Origin: Chitinophaga sp. CF418
Lineage (GTDB): Bacteria > Bacteroidota > Bacteroidia > Chitinophagales > Chitinophagaceae
Assembly: GCF_900142925.1 (NCBI RefSeq)
Contig: NZ_FRCN01000004.1
Coordinates: 372,001 to 436,000, forward strand
Reading direction: 5' to 3'
DNA: 64,000 nt
The notes under the pieces were generated by a model. The model searched no databases. It was not told the origin of the DNA and saw only the letters and a list, made by a program, of their open reading frames with translations. A program made the translations under genes and the position numbers. Of this stretch, positions 54,965 to 64,000 are shown one piece after another. Position 1 is the stretch's first letter; each line of letters starts with the position of its first letter.

Positions 54965-56377
54965 TTATTCACCCCATACAGTATGGAAACTGCCAGGTGC
55001 ATCTATACGCTGATAGGTATGGGCGCCGAAGTAATCGCGCTGCGCCTGCACCAGGTTGGTAGGCATACGTTCTGTGCGGTAAGCATCGAAGTAAGCAAGA
55101 GCTGACATGATACCAGCAGCTGCGGTACCTGTCAGGGCTGCCTGTGCTACTACTGCACGTGTGTTTGTAATGGCATTCTCTACAAGGGCTGCTACGTCCT
55201 TGTTCAACAGGATATTTGGTAACTCAGGAGACGCTTTGTAAGCGGTGGTGTACACTTCCAGGAGGGTAGAACGGATGATACATCCACCTCTCCATACTTT
55301 CACTGCTTCAGGTAGCGGTATTTCCATCTGCAGCTCTCTGGAGGCCTGATGCAGCATAGCCAGCCCCTGTGCGTAGCTGATGATCACACCGAAGTACAGT
55401 GCATCGTGTACCTGTTGTATCCAGGTATCTACCGGTGTATTGAGTTTTGCATCTGCAGCTTTGTATAATGCAGCCGCCTGTACGCGTTCATCCTTGTAAC
55501 CGGACAGGGTACGCAGGGCAACGGCGGTGTCTATTACCGGAACGGCAACAGGCAGTTCCATCGCATCCTGTGAAGTCCATTTACCGGTTCCTTTGGAACC
55601 CGCTTTATCGGAGATCACGTCCACCAGTCTTGCACTGGTCTTATCATCCTTCTGCAGGAAGATATCAGCGGTGATCTCTATGAGGAAAGATTGCAGATCG
55701 CCTTCATTCCAGGTTTTAAATACCTGGTGTAAACGGTCGTTATCCAGGCCAGCCTGTTTCAGCAATGCATAAGCCTCGCTGATCAGTTGCATGATGGAAT
55801 ACTCGATACCATTGTGTACCATTTTCACATAGTGACCGGCGCCTTCCTTACCCAGGTAAGCTACGCATGGTTCACCATTTACCTTTGCGGAAATTGCTTC
55901 CAGCATCGGCCTTACTTTCTCGTAAGCTTCCTTGTCGCCACCAGGCATGATGCTTGGTCCCGTACGGGCGCCTTTCTCCCCACCTGATACGCCGATGCCC
56001 ATGAAATGAATACCTTTATCCCGCAGGTATTTTACCCGACGCAATGTATCTGTATAATGTGAGTTACCACCGTCGATCACCACATCACCTTTTTCCAGCA
56101 GGGGAATCAGTGATTCGATCACATCATCCACCGGCTGACCGGCTGGTACCAACATCATCAGCTTGCGCGGACGCTCCAGTAATTGTACCATGGTTGCCAG
56201 TTCTGCCACTCCCTTTACAGTAGTGCCAGCTGTAGCAGCCGATTCCAGAGCCCCGGTCTTGGTACTATCTTTATCAAAACCAATAACGGAAAAACCATGA
56301 TCAGCCATGTTCAGTAAAAGGTTTCTACCCATTACGCCCAGACCAATCATGCCAAAATCGAATACGCTTTGTGCCAT
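54965..56377 (-). CDS. gnd: 6-phosphogluconate dehydrogenase (decarboxylating)
   Basis: A 470-residue enzyme making ribulose 5-phosphate, CO2 and NADPH. GMIGLGVMGRNLLLNMADHG is the N-terminal coenzyme loop, GVSGGEKGARTGPSIMPGG and KMVHNGIEYSIMQLISEAY are catalytic signatures, and GGCIIRS is near the C-terminus. Length is that of the long (E. coli type) form. It is the first gene of the operon; a near-consensus element (TACTTTTA, minus strand, 56417-56410) gives a leader of about 28 nt. Confidence 0.96.
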   Translation of the reverse strand: MAQSVFDFGMIGLGVMGRNLLLNMADHGFSVIGFDKDSTKTGALESAATAGTTVKGVAELATMVQLLERPRKLMMLVPAGQPVDDVIESLIPLLEKGDVVIDGGNSHYTDTLRRVKYLRDKGIHFMGIGVSGGEKGARTGPSIMPGGDKEAYEKVRPMLEAISAKVNGEPCVAYLGKEGAGHYVKMVHNGIEYSIMQLISEAYALLKQAGLDNDRLHQVFKTWNEGDLQSFLIEITADIFLQKDDKTSARLVDVISDKAGSKGTGKWTSQDAMELPVAVPVIDTAVALRTLSGYKDERVQAAALYKAADAKLNTPVDTWIQQVHDALYFGVIISYAQGLAMLHQASRELQMEIPLPEAVKVWRGGCIIRSTLLEVYTTAYKASPELPNILLNKDVAALVENAITNTRAVVAQAALTGTAAAGIMSALAYFDAYRTERMPTNLVQAQRDYFGAHTYQRIDAPGSFHTVWGE

Positions 56378-56555
56378 AAATTATCGTGTAAGTGCCTAAA
56401 AGAATGAAGTAAAAGTACGAATTATCAATTACCAATTACAATTACTATTAGATGACCTGACAAAACTTTGAACATCCCATGTTAATTACCATTGTTTATA
56501 CATGAAAATCCGTGATAAATGCAATCTCCCGGCTAGTCTTAAATTTTTCTTAAAT

Positions 56556-57257
56556 CTACCAGCCCAGGTATACCATTCCAATGCCACATATCAGTATTGT
56601 GCCCCCTCCCAGGGCATGCACATACCGCTCCAAACTACTGGTTTTCAATATAGAAAAGCCATAATACCCCAGTATGACCATGCCCGTCATTGTTAGCAGC
56701 GTGAACAGTGTAAAAGACCCGATCAGCATTACCATACCATAGGTAGAATGTTGCGCTGCCGGGTAGGTCAACAGGGGGATCAGCGGTTCACAGGGTCCAA
56801 GCCCGAAAATGAGCAACATGATCCAGGGTGTGACCCTTGTTCTGTCCTGAGGATAAACAATCTGCCCGTGTTTATGTTCATACACGTATATATCCCCGTT
56901 ATCATACACATCAAAATGCTTATGCACCTTATTATTCCAGGCCCGTTTCAGGCCCCATACCGTATACAGCAGGCCAAAGGTGAGCAAGGCCCAACCGGCC
57001 AGCCCTCCACGCAGGTTTTCCAGACCGCTGATCTTTGACAAAGACCAACCCAGCCCTATACCCAGCAATCCCAGTAATACGGAGCTGCCCACATGCGCGA
57101 TACCGCAAAGTAATGTCCAGACCACCGTCTTACCGGCAGTCCAGCCCCTCACCCTGCTCAGGGCTATAAATGGGATATAGTGGTCAGGTCCCGTCAATGT
57201 ATGCAGACAACTTATTGTGACAGCTGTCAGCAACAATACCTGCAATTCCGTATTCAT
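56556..57257 (-). CDS. Nickel transporter-like membrane protein (NicO/UreH family)
   Basis: A 233-residue protein with about six membrane segments. The first carries HTLTGPDHYIPF, the H-x5-D-H metal-binding signature of the NicO/UreH branch of nickel permeases, and a histidine-rich loop (residues about 110-130, with HKHFDVYD and EHKHG) follows the third segment. GLGPCEPLIPLL is another conserved turn. It is the last gene of the urease operon, 11 nt after ureD, so it most likely supplies nickel for the urease centre. Direction and specificity are inferred. Confidence 0.85.
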   Translation of the reverse strand: MNTELQVLLLTAVTISCLHTLTGPDHYIPFIALSRVRGWTAGKTVVWTLLCGIAHVGSSVLLGLLGIGLGWSLSKISGLENLRGGLAGWALLTFGLLYTVWGLKRAWNNKVHKHFDVYDNGDIYVYEHKHGQIVYPQDRTRVTPWIMLLIFGLGPCEPLIPLLTYPAAQHSTYGMVMLIGSFTLFTLLTMTGMVILGYYGFSILKTSSLERYVHALGGGTILICGIGMVYLGW

Positions 57258-57268
57258 ATCCTGTACTT

Positions 57269-58051
57269 TTATAGTTTTCGTTCTTCTCCGGCCAGCAGGG
57301 CTATCTTTTTGAATAGCTCATACAACTGCTCCCCTCCCTGCCCCAGTACACGCAGGAGCAATGCCCCCGAGGCCGTGCGGGACACACCGGCAGTAATATT
57401 TGTTTCTGCGGACAGACACTCGTGTAACACCTCTCCCATCGCTGTCATATCCTGCTTTTCATCATGCCATAATAAGGAGGCCTGATGTGTATATCCTTCC
57501 CACTGGCCCATGTTAGCCGGTGGTACTATGCCTGGTTGCAAAACGGTTACATCCTTAAACAACAACCTGCCATCCCTGTATACTTCCAGTATATTCTGAA
57601 AATGTTTACACCTGAACACTTCTCCACTCAGTTTCCGCCCACAGGTAATGATCTCTCCCCACAATAGGCGGCAATCCTCTCCCAGCTCAATACGGTTAGC
57701 ACTGTCAAACACCGATTGCTCGTGTGGCACCGCAGGATGTGGCAGATAACATAAACTGCTGCCCCGTCCCATCTCCACATGAAAACGTTGCCGGGCCCCA
57801 TGCTGCATGTTAAATATGCGCTGATATGACTGTGTGTACAGATGCAGGCCAGCGTCTTCCGCCAATGTAACCCGGATATCATATGCATCTCCATCCAGTA
57901 TCCCCGGCGATGCCGTCATCATGGTCAGATGTAACATACCGGGCCTGCTCCCACTGATATCAGCCACCTTAAAAGGCTTTGTATAGTAGCAGTGTTGCAG
58001 ATAGGTACGTATACCCCTGACAGCCGCCTTTATTTGCAGTTCACTCTTCAT
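57269..58051 (-). CDS. ureD: Urease accessory protein UreD
   Basis: A 260-residue accessory protein that binds apo-urease and, with UreF and UreG, drives nickel insertion. [34 protein letters not shown] near the N-terminus and the QSYQRIF motif are recognisable. The ATG at 58051 overlaps the ureG stop (ATGA), which fixes this start over an upstream ATG at 58105. It is transcribed in one unit with the other ure genes. Confidence 0.9.
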   Translation of the reverse strand: MKSELQIKAAVRGIRTYLQHCYYTKPFKVADISGSRPGMLHLTMMTASPGILDGDAYDIRVTLAEDAGLHLYTQSYQRIFNMQHGARQRFHVEMGRGSSLCYLPHPAVPHEQSVFDSANRIELGEDCRLLWGEIITCGRKLSGEVFRCKHFQNILEVYRDGRLLFKDVTVLQPGIVPPANMGQWEGYTHQASLLWHDEKQDMTAMGEVLHECLSAETNITAGVSRTASGALLLRVLGQGGEQLYELFKKIALLAGEERKL

Positions 58052-58686
58052 TGCAGCAAAGCAGGCTCCTCCACCATTTCCAGTAATGCATATTTCCTGA
58101 TCCATCCTATCACGGTGTCCAGCCCTTCCTGGGTCATTAGATTGGTAAAGACGAATGGTCTGCCCTGACGCATCTTACGGGCATCCCTTTCCATCACTTC
58201 AAGACTGGCGCCTACATAGGGCGCGAGGTCAATCTTGTTGATGACCAGCAGGTCTGAACGGGTAATGCCCGGTCCTCCCTTGCGGGGTATCTTATCACCT
58301 TCCGCTACATCAATAACGAAGATGGTCAGATCAGCCAGGTCCGGGCTGAAGGTAGCAGACAAATTATCGCCGCCGCTTTCAATAAAGATGATCTCTACAT
58401 CAGGGAATCTCGTTGCTATTTCTTCCACTGCTTCCAGGTTCATACTGGCATCTTCGCGTATGGCAGTATGCGGACAGCCGCCTGTCTCCACACCTATGAT
58501 CCTTTCGGCAGGCAACAGGCTGTTCTTCACCAGGAATTCTGCATCCTCTTTTGTATAGATATCATTGGTGATCACGGCCAGGCTATACTGCTCATGCAGC
58601 TGCCTGGACAACCTTTCTATCAGCGCTGTTTTACCGGCGCCTACAGGACCGGCTACGCCTATCTTTATGTATGTACGCGATTGCAT
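58048..58686 (-). CDS. ureG: Urease accessory GTPase UreG
   Basis: A 212-residue SIMIBI GTPase that delivers nickel. The P-loop [17 protein letters not shown] is near residue 10, [15 protein letters not shown] holds the metal-binding [16 protein letters not shown] follows, and [11 protein letters not shown] is the guanine specificity motif. The ATG at 58686 gives the usual start; longer in-frame versions overlap ureF. It is coupled to ureD by ATGA. Confidence 0.96.
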   Translation of the reverse strand: MQSRTYIKIGVAGPVGAGKTALIERLSRQLHEQYSLAVITNDIYTKEDAEFLVKNSLLPAERIIGVETGGCPHTAIREDASMNLEAVEEIATRFPDVEIIFIESGGDNLSATFSPDLADLTIFVIDVAEGDKIPRKGGPGITRSDLLVINKIDLAPYVGASLEVMERDARKMRQGRPFVFTNLMTQEGLDTVIGWIRKYALLEMVEEPALLQ

Positions 58687-58741
58687 TTTCAACTTGTTTA
58701 CGTAATTCAATTCATACGGTACCGGCCATACAGAATATGTA

Positions 58742-59431
58742 CTAAGACATATACAATCTTGAATATAGCCTTTCGTGCTGCATACTCCTGATATCAAATC
58801 CGAAGCTGCAACGTCCGGCCAGTTCCCGTGGCATACTTAATGTCTGTTCAACCAATGCAGGCAGCTTCGGTAACAGTTCAAACAGGATCTGCTGTCCCTG
58901 TTGCTGCCCAAGCGGCACCAGCTTTACGCTATTGGTTACCATACCGGTAGCTGCGTTATAATAGAACGCGGTTATTGCTTCAGATAGCGGAATGCCTGAG
59001 AGGCAGGCATACACTCCAAATGCCAGGCAATAATGCCCTGCTGCTTCACCAGACCTGATGTTCGCCATATAAGCATCTCCGGTAGCATGCACCACCAGTG
59101 GAGACAATAACTTCAGCAGGCGTATGCCCAGCTTCTGGCTGGCCATCCTCAGTTCCTGTGGCGCTTTCAATGCAGTACACTCCTGGTCCAGTTGTACCAG
59201 CTGCTGCACATCCCCAGCTTCCGCCGCACGATATGACAGCACAGCGAAAAGTGCATCATTGTATGGCAGGTTATGCTCCAGCATGTTCCTGATAAAAGCA
59301 GCGGCATCTCCGGCATCTTTTATCAATCCCTGCTGCACATAGGTTTCCAGTCCGCCGGAATGCGTATAAGCCCCTATCGGCAGTGTAGGATCACTCAGGT
59401 GTAGCAGGTATGGTAGCCAGTTCTGCATCAT
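58742..59431 (-). CDS. ureF: Urease accessory protein UreF
   Basis: A 229-residue all-helical accessory protein. [24 protein letters not shown] at the N-terminus is the UreF signature, and [16 protein letters not shown] near residue 175 is also typical. It forms the UreDFG complex with urease. It lies 3 nt after the ureE stop, and two start codons in tandem (59431 and 59428) are possible. Confidence 0.94.
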   Translation of the reverse strand: MMQNWLPYLLHLSDPTLPIGAYTHSGGLETYVQQGLIKDAGDAAAFIRNMLEHNLPYNDALFAVLSYRAAEAGDVQQLVQLDQECTALKAPQELRMASQKLGIRLLKLLSPLVVHATGDAYMANIRSGEAAGHYCLAFGVYACLSGIPLSEAITAFYYNAATGMVTNSVKLVPLGQQQGQQILFELLPKLPALVEQTLSMPRELAGRCSFGFDIRSMQHERLYSRLYMS

Positions 59432-59434
59432 GGT

Positions 59435-59938
59435 TTATTTGGAGGCGAGCTGCATGATCTTACTAAAAAGCGATCCTGAGCTGCCATGTTCATGTGGTAT
59501 AATATTGCTTCGCAACATATTGGTTAGTGTACGCTGTTCTTTAACAGGATTATATCCCTTAGCTTCCAGCCAGCGGAACAAAGGCTCCTCGTATGGTACC
59601 AGGACTTCATCTCCTTCCAGGAATAATGGGAGGTGTTTATTGCCGATCTCATAACAAACAGCCGCCATATCCTTCATAGTAACCGGCTTCAGAACGATAG
59701 CGGCTGCCGGAACGATGTCTATAACGATAGCTTTTTTATCGTCCATCCATACAATATCTCCCTGTTGTAACATAGGTGCTTCCCGCATGAAGCGCAACGC
59801 CACTTCCTGTCCGCCCTGCGTATGCCGGCGTAACAAGCGTTTGCCTGCTTCAAACCATTCCAGCAGCAAAGGATCCATGACCCGGTTGGCTGTGGAATAG
59901 TTTGCAACATTGCCTTCTATCTTTTCTATGATGATCAT
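59435..59938 (-). CDS. ureE: Urease accessory metallochaperone UreE
   Basis: A 167-residue nickel chaperone. The N-terminal substrate-binding domain (residues 1-75) and the C-terminal metal-binding domain with CYEIGNKHLPLFLEGDEVLVPYE are recognisable. The C-terminus has few histidines, unlike the His-rich tail of Klebsiella UreE, so nickel storage is probably limited. It is between ureC (8 nt) and ureF (3 nt). Confidence 0.9.
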   Translation of the reverse strand: MIIIEKIEGNVANYSTANRVMDPLLLEWFEAGKRLLRRHTQGGQEVALRFMREAPMLQQGDIVWMDDKKAIVIDIVPAAAIVLKPVTMKDMAAVCYEIGNKHLPLFLEGDEVLVPYEEPLFRWLEAKGYNPVKEQRTLTNMLRSNIIPHEHGSSGSLFSKIMQLASK

Positions 59939-59946
59939 ATCTGCAA

Positions 59947-61668
59947 TTAAAACAGGAAATACCGTTGTGCCAATGGCAATACCGCTGCCGGTTCACAGGT
60001 CAGCACCTGCCCATCTATACTTACTTCATATGTTTCCGGATTGACCTTTATTTCCGGCGTACTGTTGTTATGTACCATATCTTTCTTCCCGATGTTCCGG
60101 CAGTTCTTCACCGGCAATATGATCTTTTGCAGACCATATTCCTGCGCGATATTTTTCCCTGCTGCTGCCTGTGATACAAACGTCACACAGGTCTTATGCA
60201 GGGCGCCGCCAAAAGCGCCGAACATCTCCCTGTACATAACAGGCTGCGGAGTAGGAATAGAAGCATTAGGATCTCCCATACGGCTACAGATGATCATACC
60301 GCCTTTGATGATCATTTCCGGCTTGGCGCCAAATAAAGCGGGTTTCCATAGTACAATATCGGCTAGTTTACCCGGCTCCAGCGATCCTACATGTGTCGCA
60401 ATGCCATGTGTGATAGCAGGATTAATTGTGTACTTGGCCACATAACGTTTGGCCCTGAAATTATCATTGCCTTTACCATTATCTTCTGCCAGTGCCCCCC
60501 GCTGTTTCTTCATCTTGTCTGCTGTTTGCCAGGTGCGGATGATCACTTCCCCTACACGGCCCATGGCCTGCGAATCGGAGCTCATCATACTAAATACACC
60601 CATATCATGCAGGATATCTTCCGCAGCAATCGTCTCCGGGCGGATACGGGAATCAGCGAAAGCAACATCCTCAGGTACAGTTTTATCGAGGTGATGGCAC
60701 ACCATCAGCATGTCCAGGTGTTCATCGATCGTATTGACGGTGTACGGTCTTGTAGGGTTGGTAGATGAGGGCAGGATATTCGGATACATGGCGGCTTTGA
60801 TAATATCGGGCGCATGCCCTCCGCCAGCGCCTTCCGTATGATAGGTATGGATCACACGGCCATCAATCGCCTTAATAGTATCTTCCAGGAAGCCCGATTC
60901 ATTCAGTGTATCTGTATGGATAGCCACCTGCACATCGTATTTGTCTGCCGCCTTCAAAGAGGCATCGATAACGGCCGGAGACGAACCCCAGTCCTCATGG
61001 ATCTTTAAACCCAGTGCACCGGCTTCTATCTGTTCCCACAGCGGTGCTTCGGTGGCACAGTTGCCTTTGCCGAGAAACCCCAGGTTCATGGGAAAAGCAT
61101 CTGCCGACTGCAACATTTTACGGATGAACCATTTACCGGGTGTGACAGTAGTAGCATTGGTACCATCTGCGGGACCGGTACCACCACCAATCATCGTGGT
61201 GATACCACTATGTAAAGCATGGGTAATCTGCTGCGGGCTGATAAAGTGAATATGTGTATCAATACCACCGGCGGTAGCTATCAGTCCGGCACCGCCATGT
61301 ACTTCTGTGCTGGCTCCAATGATCATATCCGGGTCTACACCGTCCATGGTATCTGGATTACCCGCCTTCCCTATCTTCACGATCTTCCCATCCCTGATGC
61401 CGATATCCGCTTTCACGATGCCCCAGTGGTCGATGATCATCACACTGGTGATCACCATATCCAGCACCCCCTGATCGCGGGTAGCGGTGGATGACTGCGA
61501 CATGCCATCGCGGATGGTTTTACCTCCGCCAAATTTGGCCTCGTCGCCATATACAGTATGATCGTGCTCTATTTCGATGATAATGTCTGTATCTCCCAGA
61601 CGTACTTTATCGCCCGTTGTAGGACCATACATTGCCGCATAGCGGTCACGGTTTATCTGAAGACTCAT
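59947..61668 (-). CDS. ureC: Urease subunit alpha
   Basis: The 573-residue catalytic subunit hydrolysing urea to ammonia and carbamate. Nickel ligands are visible: THIHFISP (two histidines), the carbamylated lysine K222 in GLKIHEDWG with H224, [15 protein letters not shown], and the aspartate in [10 protein letters not shown]. The flap MVCHHLD carries the catalytic histidine. It overlaps ureB by ATGA. All features of a functional subunit are intact. Confidence 0.98.
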   Translation of the reverse strand: MSLQINRDRYAAMYGPTTGDKVRLGDTDIIIEIEHDHTVYGDEAKFGGGKTIRDGMSQSSTATRDQGVLDMVITSVMIIDHWGIVKADIGIRDGKIVKIGKAGNPDTMDGVDPDMIIGASTEVHGGAGLIATAGGIDTHIHFISPQQITHALHSGITTMIGGGTGPADGTNATTVTPGKWFIRKMLQSADAFPMNLGFLGKGNCATEAPLWEQIEAGALGLKIHEDWGSSPAVIDASLKAADKYDVQVAIHTDTLNESGFLEDTIKAIDGRVIHTYHTEGAGGGHAPDIIKAAMYPNILPSSTNPTRPYTVNTIDEHLDMLMVCHHLDKTVPEDVAFADSRIRPETIAAEDILHDMGVFSMMSSDSQAMGRVGEVIIRTWQTADKMKKQRGALAEDNGKGNDNFRAKRYVAKYTINPAITHGIATHVGSLEPGKLADIVLWKPALFGAKPEMIIKGGMIICSRMGDPNASIPTPQPVMYREMFGAFGGALHKTCVTFVSQAAAGKNIAQEYGLQKIILPVKNCRNIGKKDMVHNNSTPEIKVNPETYEVSIDGQVLTCEPAAVLPLAQRYFLF

Positions 61669-62039
61669 TCCGGCTGGTGTTTAAATTGTTGTTCTTTTAC
61701 CTGTTCCATGGCTTTATGACGGGCTTCTTCTCCAATGGTAGTGCCATTCACCAGATTATTCATGCCGAAGGCTTTCCTGTTTCCTCCCAGCGGCACCAGG
61801 GTGACTGTCTTTTCTTCTCCGGGCTCAAAGCGCACCGCGGTACCTGCCGCAATGTTCAGGCGCATACCAAAGGCCGCTTCCCTGTTGAAGGATAACATGC
61901 GGTTTACCTCAAAAAAGTGACAATGAGAGCCGATCTGCACAGGCCTGTCTCCTGTGTTGACCACCTTTACCTGTGTGATTGTCCGGCCGCTGTTAGCGTC
62001 GATCACACCGGGGACAATAAAATATTCACCTGGGATCAT
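61665..62039 (-). CDS. ureB: Urease subunit beta
   Basis: A 124-residue beta subunit. [19 protein letters not shown] at the start and [52 protein letters not shown] are family signatures. It is coupled to ureC by an ATGA overlap and follows ureA by 37 nt; the beta and gamma subunits are separate, as in most bacteria. Confidence 0.97.
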   Translation of the reverse strand: MIPGEYFIVPGVIDANSGRTITQVKVVNTGDRPVQIGSHCHFFEVNRMLSFNREAAFGMRLNIAAGTAVRFEPGEEKTVTLVPLGGNRKAFGMNNLVNGTTIGEEARHKAMEQVKEQQFKHQPE

Positions 62040-62076
62040 AGTTGAAGAGGATTTAGCTATTGGTTGATTGTCGTTC

Positions 62077-62379
62077 TTATCTGATCGGATGATGTACTGT
62101 CACCAGCTTGGAACCATCCGGGAAAGTAGCTTCTATCTGGATCTCATCGATCATTTCCGGAATACCTTCCATCACATCTTCGCGGGTCAGGATAGTAGCG
62201 CCGTACTGCATCAGCTGCGCAACTGTCTGTCCGTCCCTGGCCGCTTCCTGTAAGCGGCTGCTGATCAATGCTATTGCTTCCGGATAATTCAGTTTGAGTC
62301 CCCTGGCCTTTCTCTTTTCAGCAAGTTCTCCCGCCAGGTATAACAATAGTTTTTCAGTTTCCCTTGCCGTTAAATGCAT
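62077..62379 (-). CDS. ureA: Urease subunit gamma
   Basis: A 100-residue gamma subunit. [40 protein letters not shown] at the N-terminus and GKxVA-like [27 protein letters not shown] are typical, ending TVHHPI. It is the first gene of the urease operon. No clear promoter consensus is visible in the 110 nt upstream; the ppc terminator lies beyond that. Confidence 0.97.
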   Translation of the reverse strand: MHLTARETEKLLLYLAGELAEKRKARGLKLNYPEAIALISSRLQEAARDGQTVAQLMQYGATILTREDVMEGIPEMIDEIQIEATFPDGSKLVTVHHPIR

Positions 62380-62490
62380 AGTATTTTGGTTTAAATGTGT
62401 CTTAGTCCTGACAGTTTGTTACAGGGAAATGGGTTAATGAAATTACAGTGATCTTCCCTCTGTTAATTTACGCAAAAAAAGCAGAAAGTA

Positions 62491-62521
62491 AAACGCTCAA
62501 TGCGGAATGCATTGAGCGTTT
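62491..62521 (-). terminator. Terminator of ppc
   Basis: A 13-bp perfect stem AAACGCTCAATGC/GCATTGAGCGTTT across a 5-nt loop, with U-rich sequence after it on the minus strand. Confidence 0.8.
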
Positions 62522-62548
62522 GTTATTATGACAAGTGTTGCAATCGTA

Positions 62549-64000
62549 TCAGGCAGAATTCCTGCCGGCATTGATGATACCAAAAGAGCAACGTACAACC
62601 AGTTTTTCATACGTTTCTTTCAGTCCGTCACCATTACCTGCTTCATTGAGCTCACGGATACGGGCCAATGCACCCTGCTGAATGGTTAGTAGCGGCAGTA
62701 CGATACGTTCGCGCATCTGTATAGACAGCTGGTCAATCGGCGATGCACCCATCAGCTCTGTTTGTCCTACCAGGCGCAGTATATATTCGCGTGTGCGTTT
62801 ATATTCGTCATGTATCATATTCCATACCTCTCCAAAACGGGGATGTTTGCCATATGCAGCAGTCAGCGGGAAATAACTTTTCTTCATCGCCATCTGGCAG
62901 TTGTCCAGCAGTGTGCGGAAGAACAGTGAATTTTTATACAGTTTTTCAACTGCACTCCATTTACCTGCTTTATCCAGCGCCTCCAATGAAGCTCCCACGC
63001 CATAGTAACCAGGCACGTTCTGTTTCAGCTGGCTCCACGCGCCCACATAAGGTACGGCCCTCAGATCATTGAGATTCAGCTTAGCTGCAGCATTCCGTTT
63101 GGATGGACGGCTGCCGATATTCGTTTCAGCATAGTAACGCAGCGGGCTTGCAAAGTCCAGGTAATCCAGGAAGTCAGGATGTAACTTCAGTTTATTGAAT
63201 GCCTTGAAGCCTTCATCTGCCAGTTCCTGCAGCAATGCATCCTCTTCATCTGCAAGGGTCACCTCCCGGGAAGAGAATATCTCATTGGCGATACCTGCAT
63301 GCACCAGTTGCTCTATGTTGAATTGTGCAGAGTCAACTGTTCCAAAGTTGGAACTGATGGTCTGCCCCTGTATAGTCAGCTGAATTTCTTCATTGGCAAT
63401 ATCCCGTCCCATAGATGCATAGAACTGGTGTGTTTTACCACCACCTCTTGCCGGAGGACCTCCGCGGCCATCGAAGAAGACTACATCTATCTCATATTCC
63501 CTGGAAATGCGTGTTAACTCCTGCTTAGCCTTGTGAATACTCCAGTTAGCCATCAGGTAGCCACCATCTTTGGTACCGTCAGAGAAGCCCAGCATGATGG
63601 TCTGTTTATTAGAACGCTTACGCAGGTGTTCCCTGTAAGCCGCATTATCATACAGCTCACGCATCACATTACCAGCCTGGCGGAGATCGTCTATTGTTTC
63701 AAACAGCGGTACAATATCAACGCTCATGGATTCCTTCTGCCAGCCGGCCAGCAGGAACAGTCCATACACTTCCATCACGTTCAGCGCATTCATACTATGG
63801 CTGATAATATAGCGATGACAGCCAAACTCCCCGTTGTTCTGCTGTATTTCCTTTATTGCTGCGATAGTAGCCAGGGTGTCTTTATGCAGTGGCTCTTTCA
63901 GCGCATCCTGGCTCAGTGATCCTTTTATGTTCAGCAGGCTGTTTATTTTCTCTTCATCAGAGAGTGTTGCATAGTTGGATGGCAACAAGTCTGACTGAGC
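62549..64000 (-). CDS. ppc: Phosphoenolpyruvate carboxylase, C-terminal part
   Basis: The C-terminal ~480 residues of PEP carboxylase, open to the right edge, so the N-terminal half lies outside the window. It catalyses PEP plus bicarbonate to oxaloacetate. MLGFSDGTKDGGYLMANW and the catalytic loop FDGRGGPPARGGGKTH are the family signatures, and the C-terminus ends RCSFGIINAGRNSA, close to the classic QNTG-type end in position but altered. A TTG at 63988 is internal, not a start. A terminator follows at 62491-62521, separating it from the urease operon. Confidence 0.94.
   Translation of the reverse strand, partial: AQSDLLPSNYATLSDEEKINSLLNIKGSLSQDALKEPLHKDTLATIAAIKEIQQNNGEFGCHRYIISHSMNALNVMEVYGLFLLAGWQKESMSVDIVPLFETIDDLRQAGNVMRELYDNAAYREHLRKRSNKQTIMLGFSDGTKDGGYLMANWSIHKAKQELTRISREYEIDVVFFDGRGGPPARGGGKTHQFYASMGRDIANEEIQLTIQGQTISSNFGTVDSAQFNIEQLVHAGIANEIFSSREVTLADEEDALLQELADEGFKAFNKLKLHPDFLDYLDFASPLRYYAETNIGSRPSKRNAAAKLNLNDLRAVPYVGAWSQLKQNVPGYYGVGASLEALDKAGKWSAVEKLYKNSLFFRTLLDNCQMAMKKSYFPLTAAYGKHPRFGEVWNMIHDEYKRTREYILRLVGQTELMGASPIDQLSIQMRERIVLPLLTIQQGALARIRELNEAGNGDGLKETYEKLVVRCSFGIINAGRNSA

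Overview
The window looks like chromosome of a Bacteroidota member of the Chitinophagaceae, most probably Chitinophaga. The supporting signs are a SusC/SusD pair, a subtilase with a C-terminal type IX secretion sorting domain, secreted chitobiase (GH20) and fucosidase (GH29), stand-alone LytTR and LuxR regulators, and the Bacteroidota promoter core TAnnTTTG (sometimes with a TTTG box 19-21 nt upstream) before many genes, with no clear Shine-Dalgarno sequences. The genus is an inference. I see no rRNA, tRNA, CRISPR array, prophage or transposase.

Layout. 0-6.6 kb: an HsdR-N-like nuclease-fold protein; glutamate dehydrogenase following the cytochrome c maturation genes ccmB, ccmC and ccmD; biotin carboxylase; a GtrA membrane protein; thymidine kinase. 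6.7-15 kb: a proline/threonine-rich protein, Kdo transferase, then a plus-strand nucleotide-sugar run: sugar aminotransferase, UDP-glucose dehydrogenase, UDP-xylose synthase, and rfbB-rfbC-rfbD for dTDP-L-rhamnose (rfbA is absent here). 15-29.8 kb: TapB-like protein, TyrRS, an FMN split-barrel protein, two secreted amidohydrolase-fold proteins, a Spy/CpxP-like protein, a 41-residue lipoprotein too short for routine gene calling, glycerate kinase, mannonate dehydratase, MarR, a sigma-region-2/membrane/TPR fusion, AraC and a siderophore-interacting flavoprotein. 29.8-35.4 kb: SusD, SusC and a LuxR-type regulator with a defective receiver.

About 35.4-38.8 kb is the odd part. It has little coding capacity but carries a candidate structured small RNA with its own promoter and terminator, an 11-bp tandem repeat, a nested palindrome, a 38-bp-arm hairpin, three diverged copies of a REP-like element, a 24-bp inverted repeat related to a second locus near 50.6 kb, two small regulators (LytTR and HTH) and two tiny ORFs. 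38.8-52.3 kb: a lysyl-phosphatidylglycerol synthase/flippase gene (mprF) in operon with an AcvB/VirJ-family hydrolase gene, GH20, MscS channel, glutamate-synthase-like enzyme, subtilase and GH29. 52.6-56.4 kb: oxidative pentose phosphate operon gnd-zwf-pgl. 56.5-62.4 kb: a complete urease operon ureABCEFGD ending in a nickel-transporter-like gene. The window closes inside ppc.

The genes suggest an aerobic glycan degrader that makes rhamnose- and xylose-containing surface polysaccharide, modifies its membrane with lysyl-phosphatidylglycerol, and gains nitrogen from urea. The observations most worth following are the small RNA and repeat island, the repeat family shared by two loci, the mprF-acvB pair, and a recurrent promoter placement that predicts leaderless mRNAs.
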